Shown: piece after piece, positions 24,064-31,801 of the stretch
Layout of the letters: each line of letters starts with the position of its first letter
Numbering within the stretch: the first letter of the stretch is position 1
Source: Verrucomicrobiales bacterium
GTDB lineage: Bacteria > Verrucomicrobiota > Verrucomicrobiia > Verrucomicrobiales > DEV007
Reading direction: 5' to 3'
DNA: 42,624 bases
Assembly: GCA_029213025.1 (NCBI GenBank)
Contig: JARGOZ010000008.1
Span: 1 to 42,624, forward strand
Notes under the pieces: generated by a model
What the model saw: the letters and a program-made list of their open reading frames with translations, nothing else
What the model was told of the DNA's origin: nothing
The model's database searches: none
Position numbers and translations under genes: made by a program

Positions 24064-24210
24064 TCACTTCTTCTTCTTCTTCTTTGAGTCGCCAGGCTTC
24101 GGTTGCTCCTTGCTGTCACTGTCGCTTTTCTTCTTTTTCGCGTCGGCTGCAGTTTTGCTGGCTTTCTGATTTTTGTCCTTCTGTTTCGATTTTGGTGATT
24201 TGTCGCCCAT
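24064..24210 (-). CDS. Small lysine-rich protein (MGDKSPKSK family)
   Basis: This 48-residue protein has about 40% Lys. The start MGDKSPKSKQKDKNQK is nearly identical to the start of the protein at 33726-33839 (MSDKSPKSKTKDKDQK), so the two are paralogues of one small family. The tail ends in a run of six Lys. It has no hydrophobic segment and is probably disordered and nucleic-acid binding. The ATG at 24210 lies inside the reading frame that continues from the ClpB remnant, but the conserved paralogous start shows the true boundary. No copy of the stress-island motif is seen directly upstream. Confidence 0.7.
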   Translation of the reverse strand: MGDKSPKSKQKDKNQKASKTAADAKKKKSDSDSKEQPKPGDSKKKKKK

Positions 24211-24321
24211 AGTATTATAATAGTTTAGTGTGACTGGATACCGGCACCTGGATAAACCATCGGCAGACCGGAAATCTGGTATGAGTAGAACTGATCTGCT
24301 GAGTGTTATTAAGAGCAAAAA

Positions 24322-24787
24322 CTCCTGGTCGGTCACATTCTGGCTTCCGCGGATCGCTTCGATCGCATCATTCAGAGTGTTTTCCGAGATGTTTCCGGCC
24401 TTGAGTATGGATTTTATATCGGAAGATCCCTCCGCGATAATCCCCGGAAATATATGTTCCACACTGGTGTATTCATCACCCATTTTTGAGCGCTTTTTCT
24501 CAGCAACATTTACGACTGCCTTTAGTTCAGTGCTCAGGTAAAGCTCCTGTCCGGACGATCCCTGAACCGAAGGTAGCTTGTTGATTAAATCATCCACCTG
24601 CCGGGAGATCGCATCCGGGTCGGCTCCGATCTTCGAAAAGACGGGCCGGGTTTACCCCTCCCTGATCGCTGAGCATGGCGCTCAGTAAGTGCGCCGACTG
24701 GAATTCCGAATTATCTTTAGCGGTAGCGAGAGATCGAGCGGCCTGGAAGGCTTCCTGCAATTTGAGAGTGAATTGATTTGGATTCAT
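24322..24787 (-). pseudogene. clpB: ClpB N-terminal domain, frameshifted and truncated
   Basis: Minus frames together give the ClpB N-domain. FTLKLQEAFQAARSLA and HLLSAML come from 24787 downward. After a one-base frameshift near 24640 the reading continues SKIGADPDAISRQVDDL, then GQELYLSTELKAVVN and GDEYTSVEHIF, and ends at GSQNVTDQE (24322). In an intact ClpB this is only the first ~145 of about 860 residues; both AAA+ modules are missing. The fragment cannot act as a disaggregase. It follows Hsp20 and CbpM genes, the usual order of a heat-shock operon, so the operon has lost its end. Confidence 0.88.
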
Positions 24788-24833
24788 ATACTTCTTCTTT
24801 CGATGTGGAGCCGGTCCTGCAATCAGGAAATCG

Positions 24834-25154
24834 TCAATTATCCCGGCGTCGAAGATGCCTCACTTCGGTTTCGGCCCGATCGAGTTGATCCATCATATGA
24901 CAAAACACCCGCATCATCCGAAGACTCAGCTTTTCCCTCTCCCGTAAATCCGAGATGATTCTGAGACGGCAAATGCCACTGTCGTTAAACAGTGGCATTC
25001 CGTTTTTATCAGTATCACACCGATTGACTAAATGGGCTCTCTCAAACTCAACAATCAAGTCGGGATGGATTTCCGTGAACTCCGAAGCCTGCCAGGCGTT
25101 AAATACGAGTTGTCTCGCAGGAACGAACGTAATAGCTAGTGTTTCGGAATTCAT
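24834..25154 (-). CDS. cbpM: CbpM-like chaperone modulator
   Basis: This 106-residue protein matches the CbpM/MerR-like chaperone-modulator pattern. It begins MNSETLAITFVPARQLV, has EIHPDLIVEFERAHLVN (helix-turn-helix-like part) and the late segment RLRIISDLREREKLSL, and ends in a coiled coil (MMRVFCHMMDQLDRAE). CbpM binds and restrains the DnaJ-like CbpA. In many bacteria the order is hsp20, cbpA/dnaJ, cbpM, clpB; here the J-protein gene is absent and clpB is a fragment, so its partner must be elsewhere or lost. It follows Hsp20 by 34 nt. Confidence 0.72.
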   Translation of the reverse strand: MNSETLAITFVPARQLVFNAWQASEFTEIHPDLIVEFERAHLVNRCDTDKNGMPLFNDSGICRLRIISDLREREKLSLRMMRVFCHMMDQLDRAETEVRHLRRRDN

Positions 25155-25188
25155 ATGACAGTTTTGGTTGAGTTCTGCGTTTATGTGG

Positions 25189-25647
25189 TTACTTGACCTT
25201 CACCTCAATGTGCTTCGGTTTCAGATCTTCTCGCTTCGGTAGGTGAACGGCCAGAACGCCTTCGCTAAAGTCTGCGGTCAGCGCTTCGGCATCGACGATT
25301 TCCGGGAGTCGGAAACTTCTTTGGAAGCTCCCGAAGGTTCTTTCGATCCGATGATATTTCCGCTTATCATCTTCTTCCACCTGCTCAAAATGACGCTCTC
25401 CGGAGATGGTAAGCATTCCATGATCAAAGATGACCTTTACTTCGTCTTTGCCTACTTCCGGGAGATCCGCTTTAATGAGAAACTCCTTCTCGTCCTCAAT
25501 GATGTCAACAGCTGGCATCCATTTGGAAGGAGCCAATGAAGCTTCATTTTCGCTCATATCCCTCAGTTTAAGGAGCCTGTTCAGCCCCGTTAAGTTATCC
25601 AGCTCGTGGAATGGAGTAAATGTATTTAATTCAGATTTCATTGTCAT
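25189..25647 (-). CDS. Small heat-shock protein Hsp20
   Basis: This 152-residue alpha-crystallin-type chaperone binds unfolding proteins under stress. The alpha-crystallin domain spans about 45-140: WMPAVDIIEDEKEFLIKADLPEV, then LTISGERHFE and RTFGSFQRSFRLPE, closed by GVLAVHLPKRE. A C-terminal IEVKVK stands in place of the usual I-x-I/V motif. The 5' region carries a copy of the stress-island motif at 25747-25766, which supports stress control. It leads the operon with CbpM and the ClpB remnant. Confidence 0.93.
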   Translation of the reverse strand: MTMKSELNTFTPFHELDNLTGLNRLLKLRDMSENEASLAPSKWMPAVDIIEDEKEFLIKADLPEVGKDEVKVIFDHGMLTISGERHFEQVEEDDKRKYHRIERTFGSFQRSFRLPEIVDAEALTADFSEGVLAVHLPKREDLKPKHIEVKVK

Positions 25648-25746
25648 ATTGATCGCTATTGTGTGGTTCGATGGCGGTCTGCCCGTTTTGGAAATCAGCT
25701 TAGCTCGAACTGTTATTCCCTATGCTAGCCAGTCTCCTCAATGTTT

Positions 25747-25766
25747 GCTATGGGGTGTTCACCTAC
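25747..25766 (-). promoter_or_regulatory. Stress-island motif, Hsp20 operon
   Basis: The minus strand reads GTAGGTGAACACCCCATAGC, 99 nt before the Hsp20 start. The TAG of the motif is also the stop codon of the preceding gene (25763-25765). Confidence 0.65.
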
Positions 25767-27736
25767 TTTTCTTTCTTTTTCGGCTTCGAATCTTCGATGG
25801 GCAGTACCGGAATGCTCTTCGCAGCCGGCTTGATTTCCGGTTGACTTGGTCTCCCACGTGGCTCTGACTTCCCCCGTCCAGGATCTCCCTTTTGTTGCGA
25901 GGTCTTCCGCGGTTCCGATTGAGGCCTGGGCGATTCCTGTTTCGATCTATTACCGGGCACCGTTTGTGGCCTCGGGTCCCTTTTCGGCTCAACCACGCCG
26001 GGCACCGTTTTGGGGACGGGGATTTTGGTCTGCGGTCTGCTAGCAGGGTTTCCTCTTTTTGGCTCAACCGCGCGGGGCCCAGTTCGGGGGATCGGGATTT
26101 TGGTCTGCGGTCTGTTACCGGGTGTCTGCTCCGGTCTTGGGTCTCCTCTTTTCGGCTCAACCTCGCGGGGCCCTGTTTGGGGGACCGGGATTTTGGTCTG
26201 CGGTCTGGTACCGGGTGTCTGCTGCGGTCCTGGGCTCCCTTTTTGCGGCTCAACCATACGAGGCACCGTTTGAGTTCCGGGGACTTTTGTCCGAGGTCTG
26301 TTACCGGGCACCTGTCCGGATCCGGGCCTGACTAACTCGTTAGGGTCCGGTCCACTCCGTGATGCGGGAGGCAGCCCATGCGCTTTCAGCAATTGGTTGG
26401 ATTGCTTGCCTACAATGGGTGACCCGGGGCGTTCGACTTTAGTTGGCTTCGTTTGGGAAGCCAGTTTTCCGGCTTGCGGGTCTTTACTTCTGACCTCCAA
26501 CTCCCTTCGATTTTCGAGGAATTTCTGAACTTCATGACCACGCTGGGCAAGGCGCTGCCTTTCATCCGCGACGACGGTCTGGAGTTTCACGGGTGTGCCT
26601 TTTCCTCTGGCCAATTGGTCGAGAGGGGTGGCCATGACCAGCGTGTCCGATTTCGGAGCGTCCGAGCGAGACGCGAGGTCCCTTTGGGTAGACCATGTGC
26701 GCGGCGGCCGCGCGGATTTATTATCACGGCGATACTGATGGGACGCCTCAAAGCGACGCTCCCATTGAGCGTCATTACGATGCTCCCACCGTTGATGGGA
26801 GTAAACCGGATCGTAGCCATTCCGGGAAGACTGGAATGCAAATGATGAGTAGAACCCGCGGTTTCTATAACTTGAGGCATAGTAGTCCCCGAAGTAATAA
26901 TGGGAGTAGCGGGGGCGTAGAAAAAGATGCTCTACAAATGCACCGAGACTGATCACAATTGTCGGCGAGTAGCGGTAGTCTCGTCGGGAATAAACCCTCG
27001 AGTCAAAAAATACCGGGGCAAAAAGGATCCCGCGCCGCGCAACGGAGTAATCCCAGAAACCATCGACGAAAATATATCCTCGTGGTGTCCACACATAATG
27101 GGCAGGATTCCATTCCCAATCCGATCTACCCTCGTTCCAATAACCGGCTCTCCACGCATAACTTTCCTGATGCCAGACCCAGCAACCCGGCGTCCAACCG
27201 TAATCCGACGATGGCGCCACGACGTTGGGGCCTGTTTCCAGAGTCTCGGGAGGCCGTGGCAGATAGGTTGTCTCGCGGAGGGTGGAGTCAGCCCAGTATC
27301 CGGATGTCCACTGGTAGCCTTGTGTCGTTGGCGACCAATATCCGGAGATCCATTCGCGCCCGGGAGGCAAAGCTCGCCAGGTGCCGCTGATCCACAAAAA
27401 GTCGTTACGTTCGTCATCCCACGCCCAATAGCCCGGAATCCACGTGATATTGTCGCCTTCCGGCCTCATCTCCGGTGGGAGTTCGTTGATGGCTTCGGGC
27501 GGGGCGCTCTCCACTAAGAGACCCGGCTCGGGGTTATAATTGATGATACCAGCAAATGCCTCATGCACGGGTCCGCGGGTGAGTACTTGCTCCCCCTGGA
27601 CATCGCTTGTTTGACCGGTCGCAATGCCTGCGCTTACGCCGACAATAATGGCGACCCAGGCAATAACTATGCGCGGCGAAAGACGGCGAACGTTCTCTGT
27701 TCCCGGATTGTTTATATGTTTATCAATTGGTTTCAT
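25763..27736 (-). CDS. Exported YXWXGXW-repeat protein with proline-rich tail
   Basis: This protein is about 657 residues when started at the ATG at 27736 (MKPIDKHINNPGTE). The longer frame from 27865 would run through a regulatory motif at 27795-27813, so it is unlikely. A membrane signal segment (IVIAWVAIIVGVSAGIATG) is followed by repeated YXWXGXW units (WIPGYWAWDD, REWISGYW, YQWTSGYW, YGWTPGCW, YAWRAGYW), a beta-rich pattern of exported proteins. Next come a Tyr/Arg-rich stretch and a Pro/Arg/Lys tail of about five 30-residue repeats. The role is probably structural, in envelope or matrix. The gene carries a stress-island motif. Confidence 0.8.
   Translation of the reverse strand: MKPIDKHINNPGTENVRRLSPRIVIAWVAIIVGVSAGIATGQTSDVQGEQVLTRGPVHEAFAGIINYNPEPGLLVESAPPEAINELPPEMRPEGDNITWIPGYWAWDDERNDFLWISGTWRALPPGREWISGYWSPTTQGYQWTSGYWADSTLRETTYLPRPPETLETGPNVVAPSSDYGWTPGCWVWHQESYAWRAGYWNEGRSDWEWNPAHYVWTPRGYIFVDGFWDYSVARRGILFAPVFFDSRVYSRRDYRYSPTIVISLGAFVEHLFLRPRYSHYYFGDYYASSYRNRGFYSSFAFQSSRNGYDPVYSHQRWEHRNDAQWERRFEASHQYRRDNKSARPPRTWSTQRDLASRSDAPKSDTLVMATPLDQLARGKGTPVKLQTVVADERQRLAQRGHEVQKFLENRRELEVRSKDPQAGKLASQTKPTKVERPGSPIVGKQSNQLLKAHGLPPASRSGPDPNELVRPGSGQVPGNRPRTKVPGTQTVPRMVEPQKGSPGPQQTPGTRPQTKIPVPQTGPREVEPKRGDPRPEQTPGNRPQTKIPIPRTGPRAVEPKRGNPASRPQTKIPVPKTVPGVVEPKRDPRPQTVPGNRSKQESPRPQSEPRKTSQQKGDPGRGKSEPRGRPSQPEIKPAAKSIPVLPIEDSKPKKKEK
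25945..26330 (-). repeat. Tandem repeats coding for the Pro-rich tail
   Basis: About five imperfect repeats of roughly 90 nt encode units with the theme RPQTKIPVPQTGP...VEPKRG. Copies differ in length and include one truncated unit (RGNPASRPQTKIP). Such arrays change copy number easily by slippage or recombination. Confidence 0.75.
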
Positions 27737-27794
27737 TTTTATGACTCGATAGACTTTGTATGTCGGGAACCATCTCCGAAAGGCTTGAGGGAAA

Positions 27795-27813
27795 CAATGG
27801 GGTGTAACCCTAC
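27795..27813 (-). promoter_or_regulatory. Stress-island motif, YXWXGXW gene
   Basis: The minus strand reads GTAGGGTTACACCCCATTG, 58 nt before the ATG at 27736. It matches the consensus fully. Confidence 0.7.
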
Positions 27814-27901
27814 TTTTTTGTTGGCGGCCGGCCGACTGAGGGTCCGTGAGAGAAATATCGACCATTCCGGAGAAATGTGACCTTCCCTATCGTGTCTGCG
27901 A

Positions 27902-27920
27902 CAGGTATACACCCCATAGC
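27902..27920 (+). promoter_or_regulatory. Stress-island motif, plus oriented, no clear target gene
   Basis: The plus strand reads CAGGTATACACCCCATAGC. No convincing plus-strand gene follows; only a 54-codon frame from 27947 that runs into the 3' end of the desaturase gene on the opposite strand. It may drive a small or antisense RNA, or act on the divergent gene at 27736. Confidence 0.5.
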
Positions 27921-28012
27921 AATGGAGGGACCGACAGACGATACTCATGCTCAAATCTGAAGGTTTGACATCAAATTTTCAGAATCAAATAAATCGCAAT
28001 GAAGATCCGTGC

Positions 28013-29170
28013 CTAAGTCTTCGACTCGATCTTTTTCAATTCGCGCACTTCATCATAGACCCGCTGAGGCACCGGTTTCAAATCATAGATCAAACCGAGT
28101 CTTTCCATTAATTTCAACAGGTAATAGGAGACATCGAGTTCGAACCAGAAGAATCCCTGTCTGGCTGAGTGCTGGTAGCGATGGTGATTGTTGTGCCATC
28201 CTTCTCCCAATGTCAGTACCGCGATAAGCCAATTGTTTCGGCTGTGGTCACCGGTATCGAACCGGCGCTTTCCCCAGACATGCGCCAGCGAATTCACGAG
28301 CAGAGTTACGTGTAGCAGGGCGACTGTGCTGATAAAGAATCCCCAAACCACAAGTTGGCCGGCATTGGTACCCAGTCCAGGGGCAAACGTTTCGAGAAGC
28401 CACCCGGTGGCGGCCAGTCCTGCTACGTATAGTGCGGGCACAATGAGGTTGTATCGGTTGAGAAAGACCAGTTCGGGAAACCTCGCAAAATCTTTGATCT
28501 TCTTATAGTCGGTTGACAAATTTTCTGTATCGGTCAGCCAGCCGAGGTGAGACCAGAAGAAACCGAATTGCTTTGGCGAATGCTTGTCATCGACATGGTC
28601 TGAGTGCTTATGGTGATGGCGGTGGTTCAACGCCCACCAAAGGGGGCCTCTCTGGAAAGCGGTATTGCCGAGAGCAGCAAAAACAAACTGCATAAAGCGA
28701 GATGTTTTGAACGCTCGATGAGAGAAGTACCGGTGATAAAATGCGGTAATCGCAAACATACGGACCAGATACAGAAACACGGCGGCTCCTATGGCAAACC
28801 AGCTCCACCCTGTGAAGTAAACAGCAAGACAACCGCCATGTAGAATGAGGTAGGGAGGGATGCCCCGGAGATCGATTCTTTTAGGTTCTGCAAATGGAAT
28901 ATCATCGGGCGATGAATCAGTTTCTGAGCCAGTGTTGGTGTTTTTGCCCGGGACAAAAGTGGGGAGATCCAATGGAGCGTATGCTTCCCCGGAAATTCCA
29001 GCTAAACCAACGCCACGCGTCGAAAAAGAGCGCGCTATGGTGTCTGAGCCTTGGTTATTTAAAAGTTTTTCGTCAGGGTTCTTTTTCATCACTCGAATGG
29101 AATTTGTGTGGCTCGTTATCTGGCGACCGACTTTTCCACCCGATCTGATTCGTTTGCTTGAGGCTTGCAT
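28013..29170 (-). CDS. Acyl-CoA / fatty acid delta-9 desaturase
   Basis: This 385-residue membrane di-iron desaturase introduces a double bond into acyl chains. The three histidine boxes are HRYFSH, HRHHHKHSD and HNNHH, in SCD/DesC-type order. There are two pairs of membrane helices (ILHGGCLAVYFTGWSWFAIGAA and further). An unusual N-terminal extension of about 100 polar residues precedes the first helix. An ATG at 29170 with AGGTGA just before it seems the best start; GTG at 29176 and ATG at 29083 are alternatives. It carries a stress-island motif 70 nt upstream. Membrane fluidity adjustment is the probable function. Confidence 0.88.
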   Translation of the reverse strand: MQASSKRIRSGGKVGRQITSHTNSIRVMKKNPDEKLLNNQGSDTIARSFSTRGVGLAGISGEAYAPLDLPTFVPGKNTNTGSETDSSPDDIPFAEPKRIDLRGIPPYLILHGGCLAVYFTGWSWFAIGAAVFLYLVRMFAITAFYHRYFSHRAFKTSRFMQFVFAALGNTAFQRGPLWWALNHRHHHKHSDHVDDKHSPKQFGFFWSHLGWLTDTENLSTDYKKIKDFARFPELVFLNRYNLIVPALYVAGLAATGWLLETFAPGLGTNAGQLVVWGFFISTVALLHVTLLVNSLAHVWGKRRFDTGDHSRNNWLIAVLTLGEGWHNNHHRYQHSARQGFFWFELDVSYYLLKLMERLGLIYDLKPVPQRVYDEVRELKKIESKT

Positions 29171-29242
29171 CTTCACCTATGGACCCAGGGGTGAGATCTT
29201 TCATGATTTAGTGATCAACTTAGTCAATTCCCGGCACTTTGG

Positions 29243-29261
29243 TATGGGGTGTAACCCTACC
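29243..29261 (-). promoter_or_regulatory. Stress-island motif, desaturase
   Basis: The minus strand reads GGTAGGGTTACACCCCATA, about 70 nt before the desaturase start. It stands back to back with a plus-oriented copy, 8 nt away. Confidence 0.7.
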
Positions 29262-29269
29262 CAAACAAA

Positions 29270-29290
29270 GGTAGGGTAACACCCCATTGC
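29270..29290 (+). promoter_or_regulatory. Stress-island motif, 98-residue gene
   Basis: The plus strand reads GGTAGGGTAACACCCCATTG followed by C, 23 nt before the ATG at 29314. With the neighbour at 29243-29261 it forms a large inverted repeat, as expected for divergent control. Confidence 0.7.
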
Positions 29291-29313
29291 ACGTAAGAGG
29301 AGACTGGAAGAAA

Positions 29314-29610
29314 ATGACTTGTATGCGAAACGAAAAAGACAGTATGGGCGAGGTCTCTGTCCCCGACAAAGCTCTTGCAGCTTCCCGCAAAGGGATACTC
29401 TCGGTAATAAACCGACTTAGAGTGAGACGAACTGCCGCGGCTGATCCCGGGCTAAAAGCAAATGTCGATACCGCACTCCAGCTCGACACCGTAACCAATT
29501 CCCTTGATCTGGAAACTGAAGTTAAAGATACTTCAATCGACTTTTCGGTAGATCCGGTATTTTTTTGTGGCTGTGCCACTTCTTGTTTCGCCCGAATCTT
29601 TGGTTCATGA
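29314..29610 (+). CDS. Small protein, unknown, Cys-rich C-terminus
   Basis: This 98-residue protein is not recognised. It is polar for most of its length, with an N-terminal Arg/Lys-rich part (GILSVINRLRVRRT) and an ending FFCGCATSCFARIF with three Cys, suggesting metal or redox chemistry. The start at 29314 follows AGGAG at 29297-29301 and a stress-island motif 23 nt upstream, which supports expression. An alternative TTG start at 29287 overlaps the motif. Confidence 0.5.
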   Translation: MTCMRNEKDSMGEVSVPDKALAASRKGILSVINRLRVRRTAAADPGLKANVDTALQLDTVTNSLDLETEVKDTSIDFSVDPVFFCGCATSCFARIFGS

Positions 29611-29832
29611 GCCGGAGAGTTTCCCTACACGGCGAGACTCCCAATTCTAACAACCAATTGAGGTTTCCTGAACCTAAAGTTCGCAATCCACATTATCGAA
29701 AAACAGTTGAGGCGCGGCTTTCACAGCGAGTTTCACTTTAGGTGAAAAAAGTGGGGGAAGTCACCGCGATACCGTCGCTACGAATGCCCTGGATAGGCAA
29801 CTGACTCTTCGACCCGGGACAATACCGCGACG

Positions 29833-29856
29833 GCAATGGGGTGATCGCCCCATTGC
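29833..29856 (+). promoter_or_regulatory. Stress-island motif, near-perfect palindrome, 95-residue gene
   Basis: This is the most symmetric copy: GCAATGGGG and CCCCATTGC flank TGATCG, a 24-bp palindrome with one mismatched pair. It lies 30 nt before the ATG at 29887. Confidence 0.6.
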
Positions 29857-29886
29857 GAGTGGAAGACTACTAATTTATGGTTCACT

Positions 29887-30174
29887 ATGGAAAAAGATAA
29901 AATTGTTGACTGGTTGCATCAACAGATCGACGAGGCTTCGGGAAAAATTGATGGACTTAAACTGCAAACACATCTTGGCAAGGCAGAGCTAAAGGATTCG
30001 TTCGACGAGCGGATCGACAGTTTGGAGAGTCAGAAAGATAACTTGAGAAACAAAACTCAGCACCTGCAGCAAAGCACATCAAGTGCATGGGAGGATCTGG
30101 GCGAAGGATGCAAAAACTCATGGCTCGAGTTGAAAAGCGCGATTCAAAAAGCCGTCGATGATCTTAAGTCGTAG
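29887..30174 (+). CDS. Small coiled-coil protein (stress-associated type)
   Basis: This 95-residue, highly charged helical protein starts with IVDWLHQQIDEASGKIDGLK, has the central coiled coil RIDSLESQKDNLRNK, and ends SAWEDLGEGCKNSWLELKSAIQKAVDDLK. The last part is typical of small stress-linked coiled-coil proteins in bacteria. A shortened relative lies at 41112-41336. It has no signal or membrane segment. The gene has its own motif 30 nt upstream and is probably monocistronic. Confidence 0.7.
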   Translation: MEKDKIVDWLHQQIDEASGKIDGLKLQTHLGKAELKDSFDERIDSLESQKDNLRNKTQHLQQSTSSAWEDLGEGCKNSWLELKSAIQKAVDDLKS

Positions 30175-30626
30175 CGATCAGCACCCTGTTCCGGGTCTCT
30201 CTTGAGATCCTCCACTAAATCATCTCTATCTAATCGCCCGCCTTTCACGAACGATACAGAATACCGAATAATCAATAGAACAAATCTGAATTAACACATT
30301 GAGGGTACAGAACCAGGCCGTGTAAACTAAACTAGTACTCAAATGTTCTGCTGAATAGAGGAAACGTCCTGATTATTCACAAATAATGAAACATATCACC
30401 AAAACTACTCGCACTCCTCTTCTTACTCGAGAGTCCGAAATTCTTGGAGAGCTGAGGGGAACAATATTGACGCGAAAGCCCTGCAATTTGAGAATGGCTT
30501 CGTTACCCATGATTGGGTACAACACCCCATGGCAATTCATTGAAATCCTGACTATAGAATGAGTGGGATCATATTTCCCATTAACCGGCGAAACACGCCA
30601 AACACGATAACCAAACAAAAAATCAG
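30175..30626. other. Gap upstream of the 82-residue gene
   Basis: This 452-nt stretch has no supported gene. Apart from the stress-island motif at 30512-30533 I see no repeat or RNA-like structure. The minus frame at 30373-30762 overlaps a conserved small gene in antisense and is rejected. Confidence 0.5.
30512..30533 (+). promoter_or_regulatory. Stress-island motif, 82-residue gene
   Basis: The plus strand reads TTGGGTACAACACCCCATGG from 30513, 93 nt before the ATG at 30627. The left half is weaker than consensus. Confidence 0.6.
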
Positions 30627-30875
30627 ATGACAATATCAGAAGAAACAACCAAACACATCGGCGAAACCAAATGTGCTGCAAATCACGATCATGATATGAT
30701 CCATGAGTTGAGCAAGCGACTGGATGCCGTCTGGCGGTATGATCAGTATATCGCCAACGCAAGTGATGACAAGGAACTCAGAAAGCTGTGGTGCGATTTT
30801 AAGGAGCAGGAAAAAGACAACGTATCCCGCCTGAAAAAGCAAATTCAAAAGCATATTGAGGAGGACTGCTTCTAG
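30627..30875 (+). CDS. Small conserved helical protein
   Basis: This 82-residue hypothetical protein has the pattern HDMIHELSKRLDAVWRYDQY, IANASDDKELRKLW and VSRLKKQIQKHIEEDCF. I believe it is shared by small stress-region proteins of other bacteria, though its function is unknown. It is all helical and acidic-basic, with no membrane segment. The lipoprotein L,D-transpeptidase gene follows 85 nt later on the same strand without its own motif, so both may form one transcript. Confidence 0.6.
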   Translation: MTISEETTKHIGETKCAANHDHDMIHELSKRLDAVWRYDQYIANASDDKELRKLWCDFKEQEKDNVSRLKKQIQKHIEEDCF

Positions 30876-30959
30876 GCGTATTGCAGGAAACGGAGAGCAA
30901 GGACGTACGAGAAACCGCCCTTGCTTAGCGTTTCTCAAAGCCCGAAACGAGCGTTTCCA

Positions 30960-31568
30960 ATGAAAGTGGTTTTTATACTTCTCCTCATGGCTTTTGCGTT
31001 AGTCTCGTGCGGGAACCGTGGGGGTAATACTACCGTCAGCAGTCGACCTGCCTCCACCTCCGGGCTACCCCTGGTAACGTCCAGGGCGGTTGCTGAAGTC
31101 CCGACCAAAGTCGAGATTCCGTTCTGGGCTGGCGACGGTGTCTATGGTGACCCTTTGATCAAAATCAACCTTTCACAGCAAAAAGCCTTCTTCTACAAGA
31201 GTGGCACTCTGGTCGGCGTTTCGCCAATATCCACCGGCAAGCAAGGCTATAACACCTCCCCGGGAAATTACCGGGTTTTAGAGAAAAGCCCAAATCACCG
31301 ATCGAGTCTCTACGGCGTCTATAAAGATGAGGTCACTAAAGAAATCGTCAAAGCCGACGTCGACACCAAAAGGGACAAGATCCCGCAAGGTTGTTACTAC
31401 GAAGGCGCCCCTATGTTCAATTTCCTTCGCTTTAATGGTGGTGTTGGCATGCATACGGGTTATCTGCCCGGTTATTCAGCATCCCACGGATGCGTCCGAA
31501 TGCCCGATACTATGGCTCGCAAGTTCTACCAAAACGCTCCATTGGGCACGCCGGTAATCGTAATATGA
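30960..31568 (+). CDS. L,D-transpeptidase lipoprotein (YkuD domain)
   Basis: This 202-residue lipoprotein has a signal with lipobox-like VSCG (MKVVFILLLMAFALVSCG) from the ATG at 30960. The YkuD catalytic domain runs from about 65 to 202: IKINLSQQKAFFYKSG, then STGKQGYNTSPGNYRV and the catalytic HTGYLPGYSASHGCVRMP with the nucleophilic Cys. It forms 3-3 cross-links in peptidoglycan or attaches proteins to it, which strengthens the wall under stress. It probably shares a transcript with the preceding small gene. Confidence 0.9.
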   Translation: MKVVFILLLMAFALVSCGNRGGNTTVSSRPASTSGLPLVTSRAVAEVPTKVEIPFWAGDGVYGDPLIKINLSQQKAFFYKSGTLVGVSPISTGKQGYNTSPGNYRVLEKSPNHRSSLYGVYKDEVTKEIVKADVDTKRDKIPQGCYYEGAPMFNFLRFNGGVGMHTGYLPGYSASHGCVRMPDTMARKFYQNAPLGTPVIVI

Positions 31569-31648
31569 AAACTTTCGTCGACTGAACCCTGAACACTGAA
31601 TGAGTGGCAGGGTACACTCGCGCCAACCGTTTTCACTCGGCTTCAAAA

Positions 31649-31668
31649 GGTAGGGTAACACCCCATGG
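31649..31668 (+). promoter_or_regulatory. Stress-island motif, mechanosensitive channel operon
   Basis: The plus strand reads GGTAGGGTAACACCCCATGG, 133 nt before the channel gene start. Confidence 0.68.
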
Positions 31669-31801
31669 AAAAGAGGCGCGGAATTGGCTAAGGTATTTCC
31701 AGTGTTCGAACTTCAGATCAATGGAGATGGGATCATTAAAGTAAAACTGACGGGGGGGAATCATGTGTTTTCCGAAGTCACCACCAACCAACAAAAATAT
31801 C

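Noticed and set aside
25846..26845. Several long plus-strand frames opposite the YXWXGXW gene
   Set aside because: They are mirror frames of the Pro-rich repeats; the minus strand carries the signal segment, the YXWXGXW motifs and the regulatory site.
27737..27865. 43-residue N-terminal extension of the YXWXGXW protein
   Set aside because: The extension spans the regulatory motif at 27795-27813 and puts basic residues before the signal segment; the ATG at 27736 is better.
30373..30762. 129-residue minus-strand frame
   Set aside because: It is antisense to a conserved small gene and to its motif, and has no protein-like pattern.
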